Part shown: positions 7,452 to 16,018 of the stretch, one piece after another
Position numbering within the stretch: the stretch's first letter is position 1
How the letters are laid out: every line of letters starts with the position of its first letter
Assembly (NCBI GenBank): GCA_027017165.1
Contig: JALURF010000185.1
Coordinates: 1-20,882, forward strand
DNA: 20,882 nucleotides
From: Thermofilaceae archaeon
GTDB lineage: Archaea; Thermoproteota; Thermoprotei; Thermofilales; B69-G16
Direction: 5' to 3'
Notes under the pieces: model-generated
Seen by the model: only the letters and a program-made list of their open reading frames with translations
The model's database searches: none
What the model was told of the DNA's origin: nothing
Translations under genes and position numbers: made by a program

Positions 7452-9643
7452 TATATCACCCAAAATACCACTATTGCCAATACTACTAAGAACGCGAAGA
7501 AAAACGCCAGATAGTAGTTAATACGCCCTATCTGGGTTTTTCTTAACGCTCTACCGGATTCTAAGATAGACTCCACTAATTTCACGTTGAAGCCGGAATC
7601 TATGACTTTTTGCTCCAATATCTTAAATAAGGATGAAGAGGTGGAGGTGAAGATTGAAGGCACGGCTACATTATAGCCTTTATCAACCGCTATCTCCAAT
7701 GTCTTACTAAAGAACTTTGAACTTGAAGAGAACAGCGCGGGAAGGACCTTATGGTATAGCGAATCCACGAACAGGTTTAAAGTATCGTGTAGCGTTCTTG
7801 CAAATATTAGGCCGCCTTTTACGAATACTAAATAGTACACAGAGTTTAGGTACCATCTATCATAGAGAATATCATGGATAGCCTTGGCCCATTTCTTCGT
7901 GTTTAGTAGTTCTAAAAGCTTATAGTCTAGCTTTCTCCCATAGAGGATATAAGCGATTAAATATCCGAAGGCTACAAGTCCGAGAGATTGAAACGTTAAT
8001 TCTACGTTTATATGTGGAGCATGGAACTCGACTTTCTCTATACCGGGAACTCCTTTCGTTAATATTTCCGCGTACTCGGGGAATACAGTAGGCCATAATA
8101 AACCCATGCCTAAAGTTAGGATTGCTAAGATAAAGTACGGCGACAGCATTATCGGATGGGCCTCGTGTAAATGTCCTTCATGTATTAAATGCTTGACATG
8201 CTTCGATAATTCCCAGTCAAATACCCTGAACACCATGCGCAGAGAGTAAAAAGCTGTTAAGCCAGCCGTTATCAACCCTAAGAGATATAATATTTGATAA
8301 TGGCTTTCATAGGCTGCTTCGAGTACGGCGTCTTTGCTCCAAAATCCAAGTAAAGGAGGTACCCCAGATAAGCTTAATACCGCTAGGAACATAGCCATGA
8401 ATGTGTACTTCATGTATTTGAGCAAGCCGCCCATATCGTCTATAAATCTCGACTCCACAGCATGTATTATGGCCCCAGCCGCTAGGAATAAAGTCGCTTT
8501 GAAAAGTGCGTGTCCCATTAAGTGACTGAAACTGGCTACAAAGCCGAGTACGAATTCTTTTAGTAACCCGGCTGAACCTATAGCTAGGAACATGTAGCCA
8601 AGTTGGGAAGCCGTTGAGAAGGCTAATATCAGCTTTAGTTCTCTGGAGACCAAAGCTTGTGTTGCCATAAAGAAAGCCGTGAAACCTCCTATGAGAGCTA
8701 TAGTGTAGAAGTATTGAGTTACTGCTTCGTGACCTATACCTGTCTTATGGAAAGTTTCATAGAACATAGGCGCGAATCTTAGCATGAAGAAAACTCCAGC
8801 TTTTACCATAGTGGCGGCGTGAATAAGCGCGCTGACGGAGGTGGGACCAGTCATTGCTGTAACAAGCCATTCGTGGAATGGGAATTGAGCGCTTTTAGCT
8901 AGCGCTCCCAGCGAGAATATTAGAAGGAAAAGATAGAGTAATCCTCTAGCCCCTAAGGGAGCGAACACGTGGGGCATTTTTTCCGCTACCTCGGGGATGA
9001 GTAATGTCCCGGTGAGAGCATATATTAGTCCTATTCCGGCTAATAAGCCGACGTCGCCAAGCCTTGTAAATACTATTGCTCTAACCCCGCTGTGACTCGG
9101 CTGAAAGAACATGGGAATTCCTAACGCTGTTCTGCCCGGGTCTCCAACCCATTTCTCTTCTTCATCTTTATACCAGAAGCCTATGAGAGAGTATGAGGCT
9201 AGACCCGTACCCTCCCAGCCTATGAACATTAAGAGGAGATTATCGGCTAAAACTAGTAATTGCATGCTGCCGACGAAAAAGTCGAAGAAAAACCAGTACC
9301 GCGTAATATCAGGATCATGCTCCATATACTTTATGCTGTAAAAGCCTATTAGGAAGCTTAACCATGCTACTACTAGAGACATTGTGGCAGAAAGCCCGTC
9401 TACATAAACTCCTAGGGTGACATCTAGACTTTCAACCCACTTAATGGAATAGTGTAGAGGGGTTTCACCTTCTACTACGGCTAAGAAAGTTAGCGTTGAA
9501 AATATCGCACTGGCGAGTAACGCTCCTACGGCTATAGTCTCTCGGATTTTCCTACTAGTTCTATATAGGGCTAAGACTAGAGCCGCGCCTATATAAGGTA
9601 TCGCCCAGGCAGCGTAAGCGTACTCTGCACCCACCTCCGTCAC
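7451..9643 (-). CDS. nuoL: Complex I subunit L (antiporter-like, with lateral helix), extended C-terminus
   Basis: This is the distal proton-pumping subunit, followed by the long lateral helix that runs along the membrane arm. Landmarks: E144 in GWEGTGLASY (TM5), K250 in ALAKSAQFPFHEW (TM7), K382 in HALFKATLFL, and K437 in GFWSKD (TM12). At 730 residues it is longer than the roughly 610-670 usual for NuoL. The extra length is at about 620-706, between the lateral helix and the last membrane helix (711-730), where a unit of about 27 residues recurs three times (aligned D627, D654, D682). The GTG start at 9643 lies two bases after the nuoM stop; no better in-frame start is close. Confidence 0.94.
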   Translation of the reverse strand: MTEVGAEYAYAAWAIPYIGAALVLALYRTSRKIRETIAVGALLASAIFSTLTFLAVVEGETPLHYSIKWVESLDVTLGVYVDGLSATMSLVVAWLSFLIGFYSIKYMEHDPDITRYWFFFDFFVGSMQLLVLADNLLLMFIGWEGTGLASYSLIGFWYKDEEEKWVGDPGRTALGIPMFFQPSHSGVRAIVFTRLGDVGLLAGIGLIYALTGTLLIPEVAEKMPHVFAPLGARGLLYLFLLIFSLGALAKSAQFPFHEWLVTAMTGPTSVSALIHAATMVKAGVFFMLRFAPMFYETFHKTGIGHEAVTQYFYTIALIGGFTAFFMATQALVSRELKLILAFSTASQLGYMFLAIGSAGLLKEFVLGFVASFSHLMGHALFKATLFLAAGAIIHAVESRFIDDMGGLLKYMKYTFMAMFLAVLSLSGVPPLLGFWSKDAVLEAAYESHYQILYLLGLITAGLTAFYSLRMVFRVFDWELSKHVKHLIHEGHLHEAHPIMLSPYFILAILTLGMGLLWPTVFPEYAEILTKGVPGIEKVEFHAPHINVELTFQSLGLVAFGYLIAYILYGRKLDYKLLELLNTKKWAKAIHDILYDRWYLNSVYYLVFVKGGLIFARTLHDTLNLFVDSLYHKVLPALFSSSSKFFSKTLEIAVDKGYNVAVPSIFTSTSSSLFKILEQKVIDSGFNVKLVESILESGRALRKTQIGRINYYLAFFFAFLVVLAIVVFWVI
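7526..7768 (-). repeat. Tandem 27-residue repeat inside nuoL (three degenerate units)
   Basis: In the protein, unit 1 has DSLYHKVLPALF and ends KTLE (residues 627-650). Unit 2 has DKGYNVAVPSIF and ends KILE (654-677). Unit 3 has DSGFNVKLVESIL (682-694). D, Y/F, P and the closing L-E of units 1 and 2 are exactly 27 residues apart. Unit 3 is offset by 28. Confidence 0.7.
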
Positions 9644-9644
9644 C

Positions 9645-11165
9645 CTAGAGCCCCGATATCAACTCTACCAGCGGATCTATTAAGATGCTTGGATATAGAA
9701 AGAAGAATATTCCAACAGCTGCTATGGCTGCTACGGAGATAAGCAATGTACTGGACGCCTTATGAATATGAAGCTCCTCCGGTAGGCTTCCGAAGAATAT
9801 CTTCCTTATGGTTATGAAAGAGTAGGCAGTGGATAACCCTATTGCCACTAGTAGTCCTATAACTAAGCCTATGAAGACTATATTTCCCGCTTCAAATGCT
9901 CGCTGGACAGCTCCTACTACTATTAGGACCTCACTCCATAATCCAAGAGATGGTGGGACTCCGGTTATATGCATAAAGCCTATGAGAGCTAAAGCGAATG
10001 TTAACGGCATTTTTGCCGCTAGTCCGCCTAGATGACTCAGCTTCCTGGTGTGTACTGTGACTATCAGTATACCAGCGACCATGAATAGGATAGCTTTACC
10101 AACGGCGTGAGCCATGTAGTGCAGCATCGCCCCGCATATACCGAGAGGAGTTATACTAGCTACTCCCAGTAGCAAGTAGCCCATTTGCGATATGCTGGAG
10201 TATGCTAGTAACCGTTTGAAATCATCTTGTGCTAAGACCATTAATCCTCCGTATACCATTGTTAAAATAGCTAAGCCCAGCAATGGGAGGGCGATAGAAG
10301 AGAAAGTCGTTGGGAACATTATATAGACTATCCTCACGAGAGCATAAGCGGCTATTCCGATGAGGTTGGGAGATAAGAGCGCTGATACTGGCGTTGGGGC
10401 TTCAGCATGGGCGTAGGGGAGCCATATGTGAACTCCGAAGACTGCCATTTTAACAAATAGACCCAAGGATAACACTAGAGTTACTGTCAATCTAAAAGCT
10501 TCTGGAAGCCTTTCCCCAAGTCCTTTAAGAGCTTCGCCTGTCGCTGGATCGAAGAAATCAAACGTTCCTACGTTATAGCCCAACGTCATGGCTCCTATTA
10601 GGAAGAGCAGCGCGCCTACGTGAGTCCAGATCAAGTACATTAGCGCTATTCTGATTCTATCTCCATAACCGTAAAAGGCTATTAAGAGAAAGCTTGGAAT
10701 CAAAGTCAGCTCTAGAAATAGGTAGAATTCAACGGTATTCGTTGATAGCGTTGTCCCGAGCATCGCCGAAGCGAACATTATGAAAAGCATATAGTAGAGG
10801 CCCCATGATGTCTTTTCTCCTTCGCGCTCCAGTTCCTCGAATCTATGTTCCATGTAGGGTATTGAGTATATAGCGACAAATGCTGGGACCAGCGCTATGG
10901 AGAAGGCCAAAGGCATGCTAAGGGGGTCTAAGAGCATAGAGAAATTGCCGAGTCTTGGATCGCTGAAGTATACTGGGTCAATTAGTGTTTCATTATGATA
11001 GAGGAAAAGCAGAGCCGCTATCACTACTAAAGGATACATGAGCAATGCTATAGCAATTTTCGCCACATTTTTACCCATTTTTTTATCAAGTAGCGGTAAT
11101 AGAGCTGAGCCAACGAAAGGTATTAACACTGTGGATAATAGTATTGGAACACCTAATCTTATCAT
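9645..11165 (-). CDS. nuoM: Complex I subunit M (antiporter-like membrane subunit)
   Basis: This is the middle antiporter-like proton-channel subunit, with 506 residues and about 14 helices. Key residues visible: E152 in FLELTLIPSF (TM5), K239 in LGLFVKMAVFGVHIWLPYAH (TM7), K318 in DDFKRLLAYSSISQMGY, K357 in AVGKAIL, and E412 in GLWSEV (TM12). The terminal glutamate in place of lysine distinguishes NuoM from NuoL and NuoN. The ATG at 11165 has an excellent ribosome binding site, GGGGTGAT, overlapping the nuoK stop. Confidence 0.95.
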   Translation of the reverse strand: MIRLGVPILLSTVLIPFVGSALLPLLDKKMGKNVAKIAIALLMYPLVVIAALLFLYHNETLIDPVYFSDPRLGNFSMLLDPLSMPLAFSIALVPAFVAIYSIPYMEHRFEELEREGEKTSWGLYYMLFIMFASAMLGTTLSTNTVEFYLFLELTLIPSFLLIAFYGYGDRIRIALMYLIWTHVGALLFLIGAMTLGYNVGTFDFFDPATGEALKGLGERLPEAFRLTVTLVLSLGLFVKMAVFGVHIWLPYAHAEAPTPVSALLSPNLIGIAAYALVRIVYIMFPTTFSSIALPLLGLAILTMVYGGLMVLAQDDFKRLLAYSSISQMGYLLLGVASITPLGICGAMLHYMAHAVGKAILFMVAGILIVTVHTRKLSHLGGLAAKMPLTFALALIGFMHITGVPPSLGLWSEVLIVVGAVQRAFEAGNIVFIGLVIGLLVAIGLSTAYSFITIRKIFFGSLPEELHIHKASSTLLISVAAIAAVGIFFFLYPSILIDPLVELISGL

Positions 11166-11171
11166 ATTCTA

Positions 11172-11474
11172 TCACCCCTTAAGCTTATCAACCTCCATAA
11201 CATCTATATCCCCCCTCCTCCTGTAGAGGAGGATTGCTAAAGAGACTAAAACCCCGACTTCCGCGGCCGCGATACCCACGGCCAGGAAAACTAAAAAATA
11301 CCCATAAACGTTTTTAGTGTAGGAGGTAAAACTAACTAACGCTAAGAGAGCTGAGTTGAATAGTATTTCCGCGGAAAGCAGCATTCTTATCATGTTTCTC
11401 TTAGACAGTATACCGTAGACTCCTATGCCGAAGAGAACAGATGATATTAAGAGATAAAGATACGGGTTTATCAT
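11172..11474 (-). CDS. nuoK: Complex I subunit K
   Basis: A small membrane subunit of 100 residues with three helices, homologous to MrpC and ND4L. The two membrane glutamates needed for proton transfer are at E36 (SAEILFN) and E72 (AAAEVGV), the same positions as in Escherichia coli. The ATG at 11474 overlaps the nuoJ stop as ATGA, with GGAGGTGA just upstream inside nuoJ. Confidence 0.95.
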   Translation of the reverse strand: MINPYLYLLISSVLFGIGVYGILSKRNMIRMLLSAEILFNSALLALVSFTSYTKNVYGYFLVFLAVGIAAAEVGVLVSLAILLYRRRGDIDVMEVDKLKG

Positions 11475-11977
11475 GAGCTCACCTCCCTCCTAGCCAATAC
11501 CAAGGCTTCTATTAAAGTGGTTAATAAGGTGAAGAACACTAAAAAGAGTGCTAAACCGTATTCGGATACAATTTTTTCCGGTAAAGTCACATCAAGAGAC
11601 GGCTTACCAGCGGTTGGTGATACCTTGTATATGGAGAAGGCTCCTACCGCAAGAAGGCCGGCAATCCCTGCTCCTATTAGCAAATCAAGCAGCTTAAATC
11701 TGGGCTTTACTGGTTTAGCCTCTTTAAACATCAATACCGAGAACAGTATAAAAGTAACAGTAGCCCCTACGTAGACTACCAGCTGAAATATGGCTATAAG
11801 AGCTAATCCCTGCAAAGCGAAAAGGACGGCATTAGCTAGTCCTACCATTTCTAGGAAAAACGCTGCATAGACATGAGAGCGCAGCTCTATGACTAAAACT
11901 GCCGAGATTAGTAATAGGGCTGCGCTGAACAAAAATATCGTGTCTTCTATTGGGATTAGAAAATTAAACTCTATCAT
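11471..11977 (-). CDS. nuoJ: Complex I subunit J
   Basis: A 168-residue membrane subunit with five predicted helices, homologous to ND6. It is placed by position between nuoI and nuoK and by the typical block LIAIFQLVVYVGATVTFILF, which holds the pi-bulge helix TM3 region seen in other NuoJ proteins. The ATG at 11977 overlaps the end of nuoI by 14 bases, with a GGGG stretch nearby as a modest ribosome binding site. Confidence 0.92.
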   Translation of the reverse strand: MIEFNFLIPIEDTIFLFSAALLLISAVLVIELRSHVYAAFFLEMVGLANAVLFALQGLALIAIFQLVVYVGATVTFILFSVLMFKEAKPVKPRFKLLDLLIGAGIAGLLAVGAFSIYKVSPTAGKPSLDVTLPEKIVSEYGLALFLVFFTLLTTLIEALVLARREVSS

Positions 11978-12431
11978 ATTTTAAACCCCTTTCTTCATCC
12001 ACTTTAGCTATTATAAAAATAGGTTTCTCGGGGTATACGGGTTGGGGCACTCCCTTAGCAAATTTCTCCGGAGGGTATACTTGATCTTCTAGCTTCTCGT
12101 ACGCTATATCTTGGATAGTCGTGTACTCTAAAGCCCCAGTTGGGCATATATCAGCACAGAAACCACAGAATATACAACGAGTATAGTTTATCCCAGGTCT
12201 CAGCTTTTTATCTCCCCCTCTATACATCTTTATAGCATTCGCGGGGCATATACGCGCGCAAAGACTACAGTGTATACATTTTTCATTATCATATCTTAGG
12301 TATCCCCTATACCCTTCTGGTAGTTTTTCTACGTATTCAGGGTACATTAGCGTTAATCTGCGCGGAATCAAGTATTTTAACCCCGTTCCTATCGCCTTTA
12401 AGTGATCCACCAGGTTTGTTAAAAGCCCCAT
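11964..12431 (-). CDS. nuoI: Complex I subunit I, two [4Fe-4S] cluster ferredoxin-like protein
   Basis: This subunit carries electrons through the peripheral arm toward NuoB. Two complete cluster motifs are visible: CIHCSLCARICP (C52, C55, C58, C62) and CIFCGFCADICP (C86, C89, C92, C96). The N-terminal amphipathic segment (residues 1-35) probably anchors it on the membrane arm. Length is 155 residues, within the family range. No NuoE, NuoF or NuoG is encoded nearby, so the electron donor to these clusters is not NADH through the usual module; ferredoxin or a separate protein is likely (inference). The ATG at 12431 follows GGGGTGAG at the nuoH stop. Confidence 0.97.
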   Translation of the reverse strand: MGLLTNLVDHLKAIGTGLKYLIPRRLTLMYPEYVEKLPEGYRGYLRYDNEKCIHCSLCARICPANAIKMYRGGDKKLRPGINYTRCIFCGFCADICPTGALEYTTIQDIAYEKLEDQVYPPEKFAKGVPQPVYPEKPIFIIAKVDEERGLKYDRV

Positions 12432-12435
12432 ATGC

Positions 12436-13470
12436 TCACCCCATTACTTCGATTATTTTAATACCATACGAGAAGAGCAACGAGAGGAAAGCCAGCGTAA
12501 ATAGTTTCCACCAGGCTATTCTTAAGGCCTGGTCTATTCTATACCTCGGGTAGACCGCGCGGAGGAAAACTGAGAAAGCTACTATTATAAAAGCTTTGAT
12601 GAAGAGGATTATCCCGGGTAGTACTGGGTGTAGGTTTAGGGGCCATACTACTGGCTCCCAACCTCCTAGGAAAAGAACTGCATATAGTAGGCTCATTGAA
12701 TAGAGCTTTATGTACGATATGCCCATTCCGAGGCCGAATAGTATACCCGTGTATTCCGTGAACGGACCTATTACTATTTCACTTTCAGCCTCGGCTATTT
12801 CATATGGATACCTAGAAGTTGAGTATATGATAACGACTAGAAAGACTATTGCCGCTAGCGGGTTGTAAAATATACCCCAACCCATTGCGGCTTGTTTCTC
12901 AACTATCTCGATTAGATTAAAACTGTCGAACAACACCGCTGCGGATAGAGCTGAGATTATTAATGGAATTTCGTAGCTTAGAGAGAGGAAACCCTCTCTA
13001 AGTCCTCCGATGAATGAAAACTTATTGTTGCTAGCCCATGAGACTATTAGTAGGAATGACGAATATAGCGTCATTAAAGCCAGCGCTATGAGCAAGCTAT
13101 ATTCATGATCTATGGCTGCAAAATCTTTACTTACGGGTATCACGACTATTGGTAGGAAGGTAAAAGCGAAGAGAATTATGGGAGCTAAGACGTAGGCTAT
13201 TTTATCTACAGACTTAGGTATTATTACCTCGGAAAATAGGAATCTCAGAAGATCGGCTACTAGCTGGAGTGCCCCTTCAGTATGCCGAGAAATGTAGTAT
13301 GGCCCGTACCGCATCTGGATTATAGCGGCTATCTTTCTTTCTAACCAAATGACAACTATAAGCAAGGAGAAGGCTGCGATGAGGCCCGGGAAGACGAGTG
13401 GTTCGAATATCTCGGGGCTGAACAGCAGGTTTAACCCTGTCTCCCATAGGTAGTTTATCAAATCGTACAT
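12436..13470 (-). CDS. nuoH: Complex I subunit H
   Basis: NuoH sits at the junction of the peripheral and membrane arms and forms part of the quinone chamber. It has 344 residues and about eight or nine helices. Family signatures are WLERKIAAIIQMRYGP (residues about 42-57), EGALQLVADLLRFLFSE, and the acidic loop YPYEIAEAESEIVIG with the run of glutamates that leads protons from the quinone site. The ATG at 13470 overlaps the nuoD stop by one base (TAATG). Confidence 0.96.
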   Translation of the reverse strand: MYDLINYLWETGLNLLFSPEIFEPLVFPGLIAAFSLLIVVIWLERKIAAIIQMRYGPYYISRHTEGALQLVADLLRFLFSEVIIPKSVDKIAYVLAPIILFAFTFLPIVVIPVSKDFAAIDHEYSLLIALALMTLYSSFLLIVSWASNNKFSFIGGLREGFLSLSYEIPLIISALSAAVLFDSFNLIEIVEKQAAMGWGIFYNPLAAIVFLVVIIYSTSRYPYEIAEAESEIVIGPFTEYTGILFGLGMGISYIKLYSMSLLYAVLFLGGWEPVVWPLNLHPVLPGIILFIKAFIIVAFSVFLRAVYPRYRIDQALRIAWWKLFTLAFLSLLFSYGIKIIEVMG

Positions 13471-14636
13471 TATCTATCCGCCCCCGGAGGGAAATAATCT
13501 AAGCTTCCGTAAATAGCCGGAAAGTCTGCAAGCCTATGTCCCGGGATTAAGTTCTTAAAAGTGAGAAGATTTCTGAAACTAGGAGTTACAAATCGAAGTC
13601 TGTATGGTTTAGGTGAGCCGTTGCTTACAAGGTAGACCGTGATCTCGCCCTTTCCCGACTCTACTCTTGAAAAAACTTCTCCTTTAGGCGGTTTTAAATT
13701 CACATAAATTGCTGGGAATTTTATTCTCCCCGTCCCTTCTACTAGTTTTTTAGCTCTAGGTTGAATCATTTTCTCGTATTTCTCGGCTAGGATTTTGCCG
13801 TTGGGAATTTTCTCTAAAGCCTGTTCGATTATTTTCAAGCTCTCCATTATCTCTTGGAAACGGACTAGTAGTCTGGCGTAGCAATCTCCTTCTTCTCTAA
13901 CGGCTATTTCGAAATCTATATCTTCATAAGCTGCATAAGGCTCTACCTTCCTAACATCATATGCTACTCCAGACGCTCGTAGATTTGGCCCCACGGTGCC
14001 CCATTCTATGGCCTTTTCTCTAGACAAGACCCCAACCCCCTCAAGCCTCGCCCTGGTAACCGGGTTTTTGATTATTATTTTCTCGTAGTCTTTATACCTG
14101 CGCCGCATATATCTAGCCGCTTTTCTGAATTCTTCTCGGAATTGATCCGGCAGATCTCTTCTAACTCCTCCAGGCACCATGTAGGAATAGGTTATTCTAG
14201 CTCCGGACATCATCTGCATAAGGTGGATAAATATTTCTCTATCTCCGAAAGCCCACATAAAGCCAGTAGAGGACCCTATCAGTATGCTTAAAATCCCTAT
14301 GCCATATAGGTGGCTCGCTATTCTGCTCAACTCGGCCATTATTGTTCTCAGGTACTGTGCACGAGGCGGAGGCTCTACATCTAATAGTTTCTCGACAGCG
14401 ATGATATAAGCTAAGTTAGCGTTTCCGGAGTCGTTCAGTATAGGCTTCTCTAGCAGCGGTATGTTTTGAATATAGAGTTTAGTCTCGGCTATCTTCTCCA
14501 CCGTTCTATGGACGTATCCAACGTCAGGTATAAAATCGACGATGACGTCGCCGTCTAGCTTAACCAGCATCCTCATGTGGCCTGAGCCGGGATGTTGAGG
14601 CCCTATTTGGAGCAACATGTAACCCTCTTCGCTCAC
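13470..14636 (-). CDS. nuoD: Complex I subunit D (quinone-site subunit)
   Basis: NuoD is the 49-kDa subunit equivalent, homologous to the large [NiFe]-hydrogenase subunit, and forms the quinone pocket with NuoB. It has 388 residues. Family blocks: IGPQHPGSGHMR (11-22), GYVHRTVEKIAE (40-51), PPRAQYLRTIMAELSRIASHL, YDVRKVEPY, and a C-terminal SLDYFPPGADR. Hydrogenase cysteines are absent, as expected. Ungapped alignment with the Thermus subunit puts Leu67 where the quinone-binding Tyr87 is. The loop after GPQHP is one residue shorter, which shifts the second histidine. The start is GTG 14636 (GTGA overlap with nuoC); ATG 14618, preceded by GAGGG, is an alternative. Confidence 0.95.
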   Translation of the reverse strand: MSEEGYMLLQIGPQHPGSGHMRMLVKLDGDVIVDFIPDVGYVHRTVEKIAETKLYIQNIPLLEKPILNDSGNANLAYIIAVEKLLDVEPPPRAQYLRTIMAELSRIASHLYGIGILSILIGSSTGFMWAFGDREIFIHLMQMMSGARITYSYMVPGGVRRDLPDQFREEFRKAARYMRRRYKDYEKIIIKNPVTRARLEGVGVLSREKAIEWGTVGPNLRASGVAYDVRKVEPYAAYEDIDFEIAVREEGDCYARLLVRFQEIMESLKIIEQALEKIPNGKILAEKYEKMIQPRAKKLVEGTGRIKFPAIYVNLKPPKGEVFSRVESGKGEITVYLVSNGSPKPYRLRFVTPSFRNLLTFKNLIPGHRLADFPAIYGSLDYFPPGADR

Positions 14637-15097
14637 GCCATAATCCCCTCCTCTTTAATTTTGAAACTTTTTCTAAGCGGGTACACTCCTTCAAATTCTT
14701 CTGGCAGGAAAAGCCTCTTCAATTCAGGATGCCCCTCGAAGATTATTCCATACATTTCATAAGTCTCCCTTTCCATCATCTCGACGCTTGGCCAGATTTC
14801 TATGAGAGAGGGGGAGCGAGGGTTATCAGAGGGAACTTTAACCTTTAAGACTAGGATAGCCTTTGCCAATTCTGGAGTTGAGTAAGAAGATACGTGATAT
14901 ACGATCTCAAAGTAGCCCTGGTCTGAGTAATCTACTCCGGAGACCGATTTAACATGGTCGAAACCTTCCGCTTTTAATTTTTTAGCTATTTCTATTATTT
15001 TTTTAGGTTCTTTAACCTCAACTACTATGTTTCCGCGGTCTATTCTTACTTCTCCCGTGCTCCCTACTATCGTCTCAATCCTCTCTTTCAACTCCAT
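14633..15097 (-). CDS. nuoC: Complex I subunit C
   Basis: This is the 30-kDa subunit equivalent of the peripheral arm, which packs against NuoD. The family signature ERETYEMYGIIFEGHPEL, followed by KRLFLPEEFEGVYPLRKSF, is near the C-terminus. I start at ATG 15097 (154 residues) rather than the GTG at 15109, because that GTG is part of a near-ideal Shine-Dalgarno sequence GAGAGGTGAT ending seven bases before the ATG. The start lies inside the end of nuoB, and the end overlaps the nuoD start by four bases. Confidence 0.94.
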   Translation of the reverse strand: MELKERIETIVGSTGEVRIDRGNIVVEVKEPKKIIEIAKKLKAEGFDHVKSVSGVDYSDQGYFEIVYHVSSYSTPELAKAILVLKVKVPSDNPRSPSLIEIWPSVEMMERETYEMYGIIFEGHPELKRLFLPEEFEGVYPLRKSFKIKEEGIMA

Positions 15098-15605
15098 AGT
15101 AGTAATCACCTCTCTTGATTTTCTTCTGCAGTTTCATTACTGCTTGAATAACGGCTTCAGGTCTAGGAGGGCAGCCGGGGATGAAGACTTCTACTGGAAG
15201 TATTTCATGGGCCCTTACTATGTTATAGCTATTCCAGAAGATTCCTCCATCTATGGCGCAGGCTCCCATAGCAATTACGAATTTAGGCTCAGGCATCTGT
15301 TCGTAGACAAGCCTAGCGGCGCGGGCCATTTTCCTAGTTAATGTACCCTCTATCAGAATAAAGTTTGTCTGTCTAGGGCCTACGAAGGGAAGAACCCCGA
15401 ATCTCTCGGCATCATATTTAGGATCGGAAACAGCGGCAAACTCCACCCCGCAACAGGCGGTTGTCAAGTGGACGGGCCATAGGGAGAAGTGTATTCCCCA
15501 GTCTCTAACGTCCCTTATTGGCTTTTTCTCTATAAGCCACTTAGCCGCTCTCCTTAAGAATTCTTCCATATTCCCGATCAATATCATTCTTCTCTCACAA
15601 GCCAT
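15075..15605 (-). CDS. nuoB: Complex I subunit B (cluster N2 carrier)
   Basis: NuoB holds the last [4Fe-4S] cluster (N2), which reduces quinone. The four ligands are visible at C51 and C52 (TTACCGVEF), C116 (MGACAIDGG) and C145 (IPGCPPRPEA), and the block DAERFGVLPFVGPRQTNFIL is characteristic. Numbering is from ATG 15605 (176 residues), which has GAGAGG eight bases upstream within nuoA. A second candidate, ATG 15587, overlaps the nuoA stop as ATGA and would drop six residues. Both are plausible, and the six residues carry no known function. Confidence 0.96.
   Translation of the reverse strand: MACERRMILIGNMEEFLRRAAKWLIEKKPIRDVRDWGIHFSLWPVHLTTACCGVEFAAVSDPKYDAERFGVLPFVGPRQTNFILIEGTLTRKMARAARLVYEQMPEPKFVIAMGACAIDGGIFWNSYNIVRAHEILPVEVFIPGCPPRPEAVIQAVMKLQKKIKRGDYYYGVERED
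15105..15114 (-). promoter_or_regulatory. Strong Shine-Dalgarno site that decides the nuoC start
   Basis: GAGAGGTGAT nearly matches the complement of the archaeal 16S rRNA 3' end. It sits inside the nuoB coding sequence and contains the upstream GTG that would otherwise be taken as the nuoC start. Confidence 0.7.
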
Positions 15606-15964
15606 AGCTCTATCCTCTCAGCCTCTTTTAAACCGTAGATAAGAGGAGGAATTAGCGTTAAAAACGTTAAGAAAATATAAAATCCCGAAGCGATCACGTA
15701 TTCGCGAGCTAGAGAGAGAATTATGAGGAAAATAGATATAGGCTCTACGACGAGGAACATTATTACATAGGGGTAGTACTGCATCGTAAAGAGTCCTCGA
15801 GCTCTCCCTATAGGCGGGTTTCCCGATTCATATCTATCGTACTTCCTAGCCAGTTTTCTACGCGGAGGTATTATCTTACCTAGCGTGTACCCTAGAAGAC
15901 CAACAAAAAACACGAGAACAAAAGAGAACAGAAATGTCACCGTTATTGTGTGTACGTCGGTCAT
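15584..15964 (-). CDS. nuoA: Complex I subunit A
   Basis: First gene of the nuo operon; a 126-residue membrane subunit with three helices, homologous to ND3. The loop and second helix are recognisable: YDRYESGNPPIGRARGLF, then QYYPYVIMFLVVEPISIF. Homologues have YECG in the loop, where the cysteine marks the active/deactive switch in mitochondria; here it is YESG. The usual FDVE of helix 2 is reduced to VVE. The ATG at 15964 follows GGATGATC, a good ribosome binding site. Confidence 0.93.
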   Translation of the reverse strand: MTDVHTITVTFLFSFVLVFFVGLLGYTLGKIIPPRRKLARKYDRYESGNPPIGRARGLFTMQYYPYVIMFLVVEPISIFLIILSLAREYVIASGFYIFLTFLTLIPPLIYGLKEAERIELWLVREE

Positions 15965-16009
15965 TGATCATCCCGTAGTTCAGCTCTCGCAGTCGTATAT
16001 ATCAAGGTA

Positions 16010-16018
16010 TTTATATAA
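16010..16018 (-). promoter_or_regulatory. TATA box of the nuo operon
   Basis: Minus-strand TTATATAAA is centred 50 bases before the nuoA ATG, with a purine-rich GGAAACG upstream as a possible BRE. The expected start near 15988 leaves a leader of about 24 bases that includes the GGATGATC ribosome binding site (15973-15966). Confidence 0.65.
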
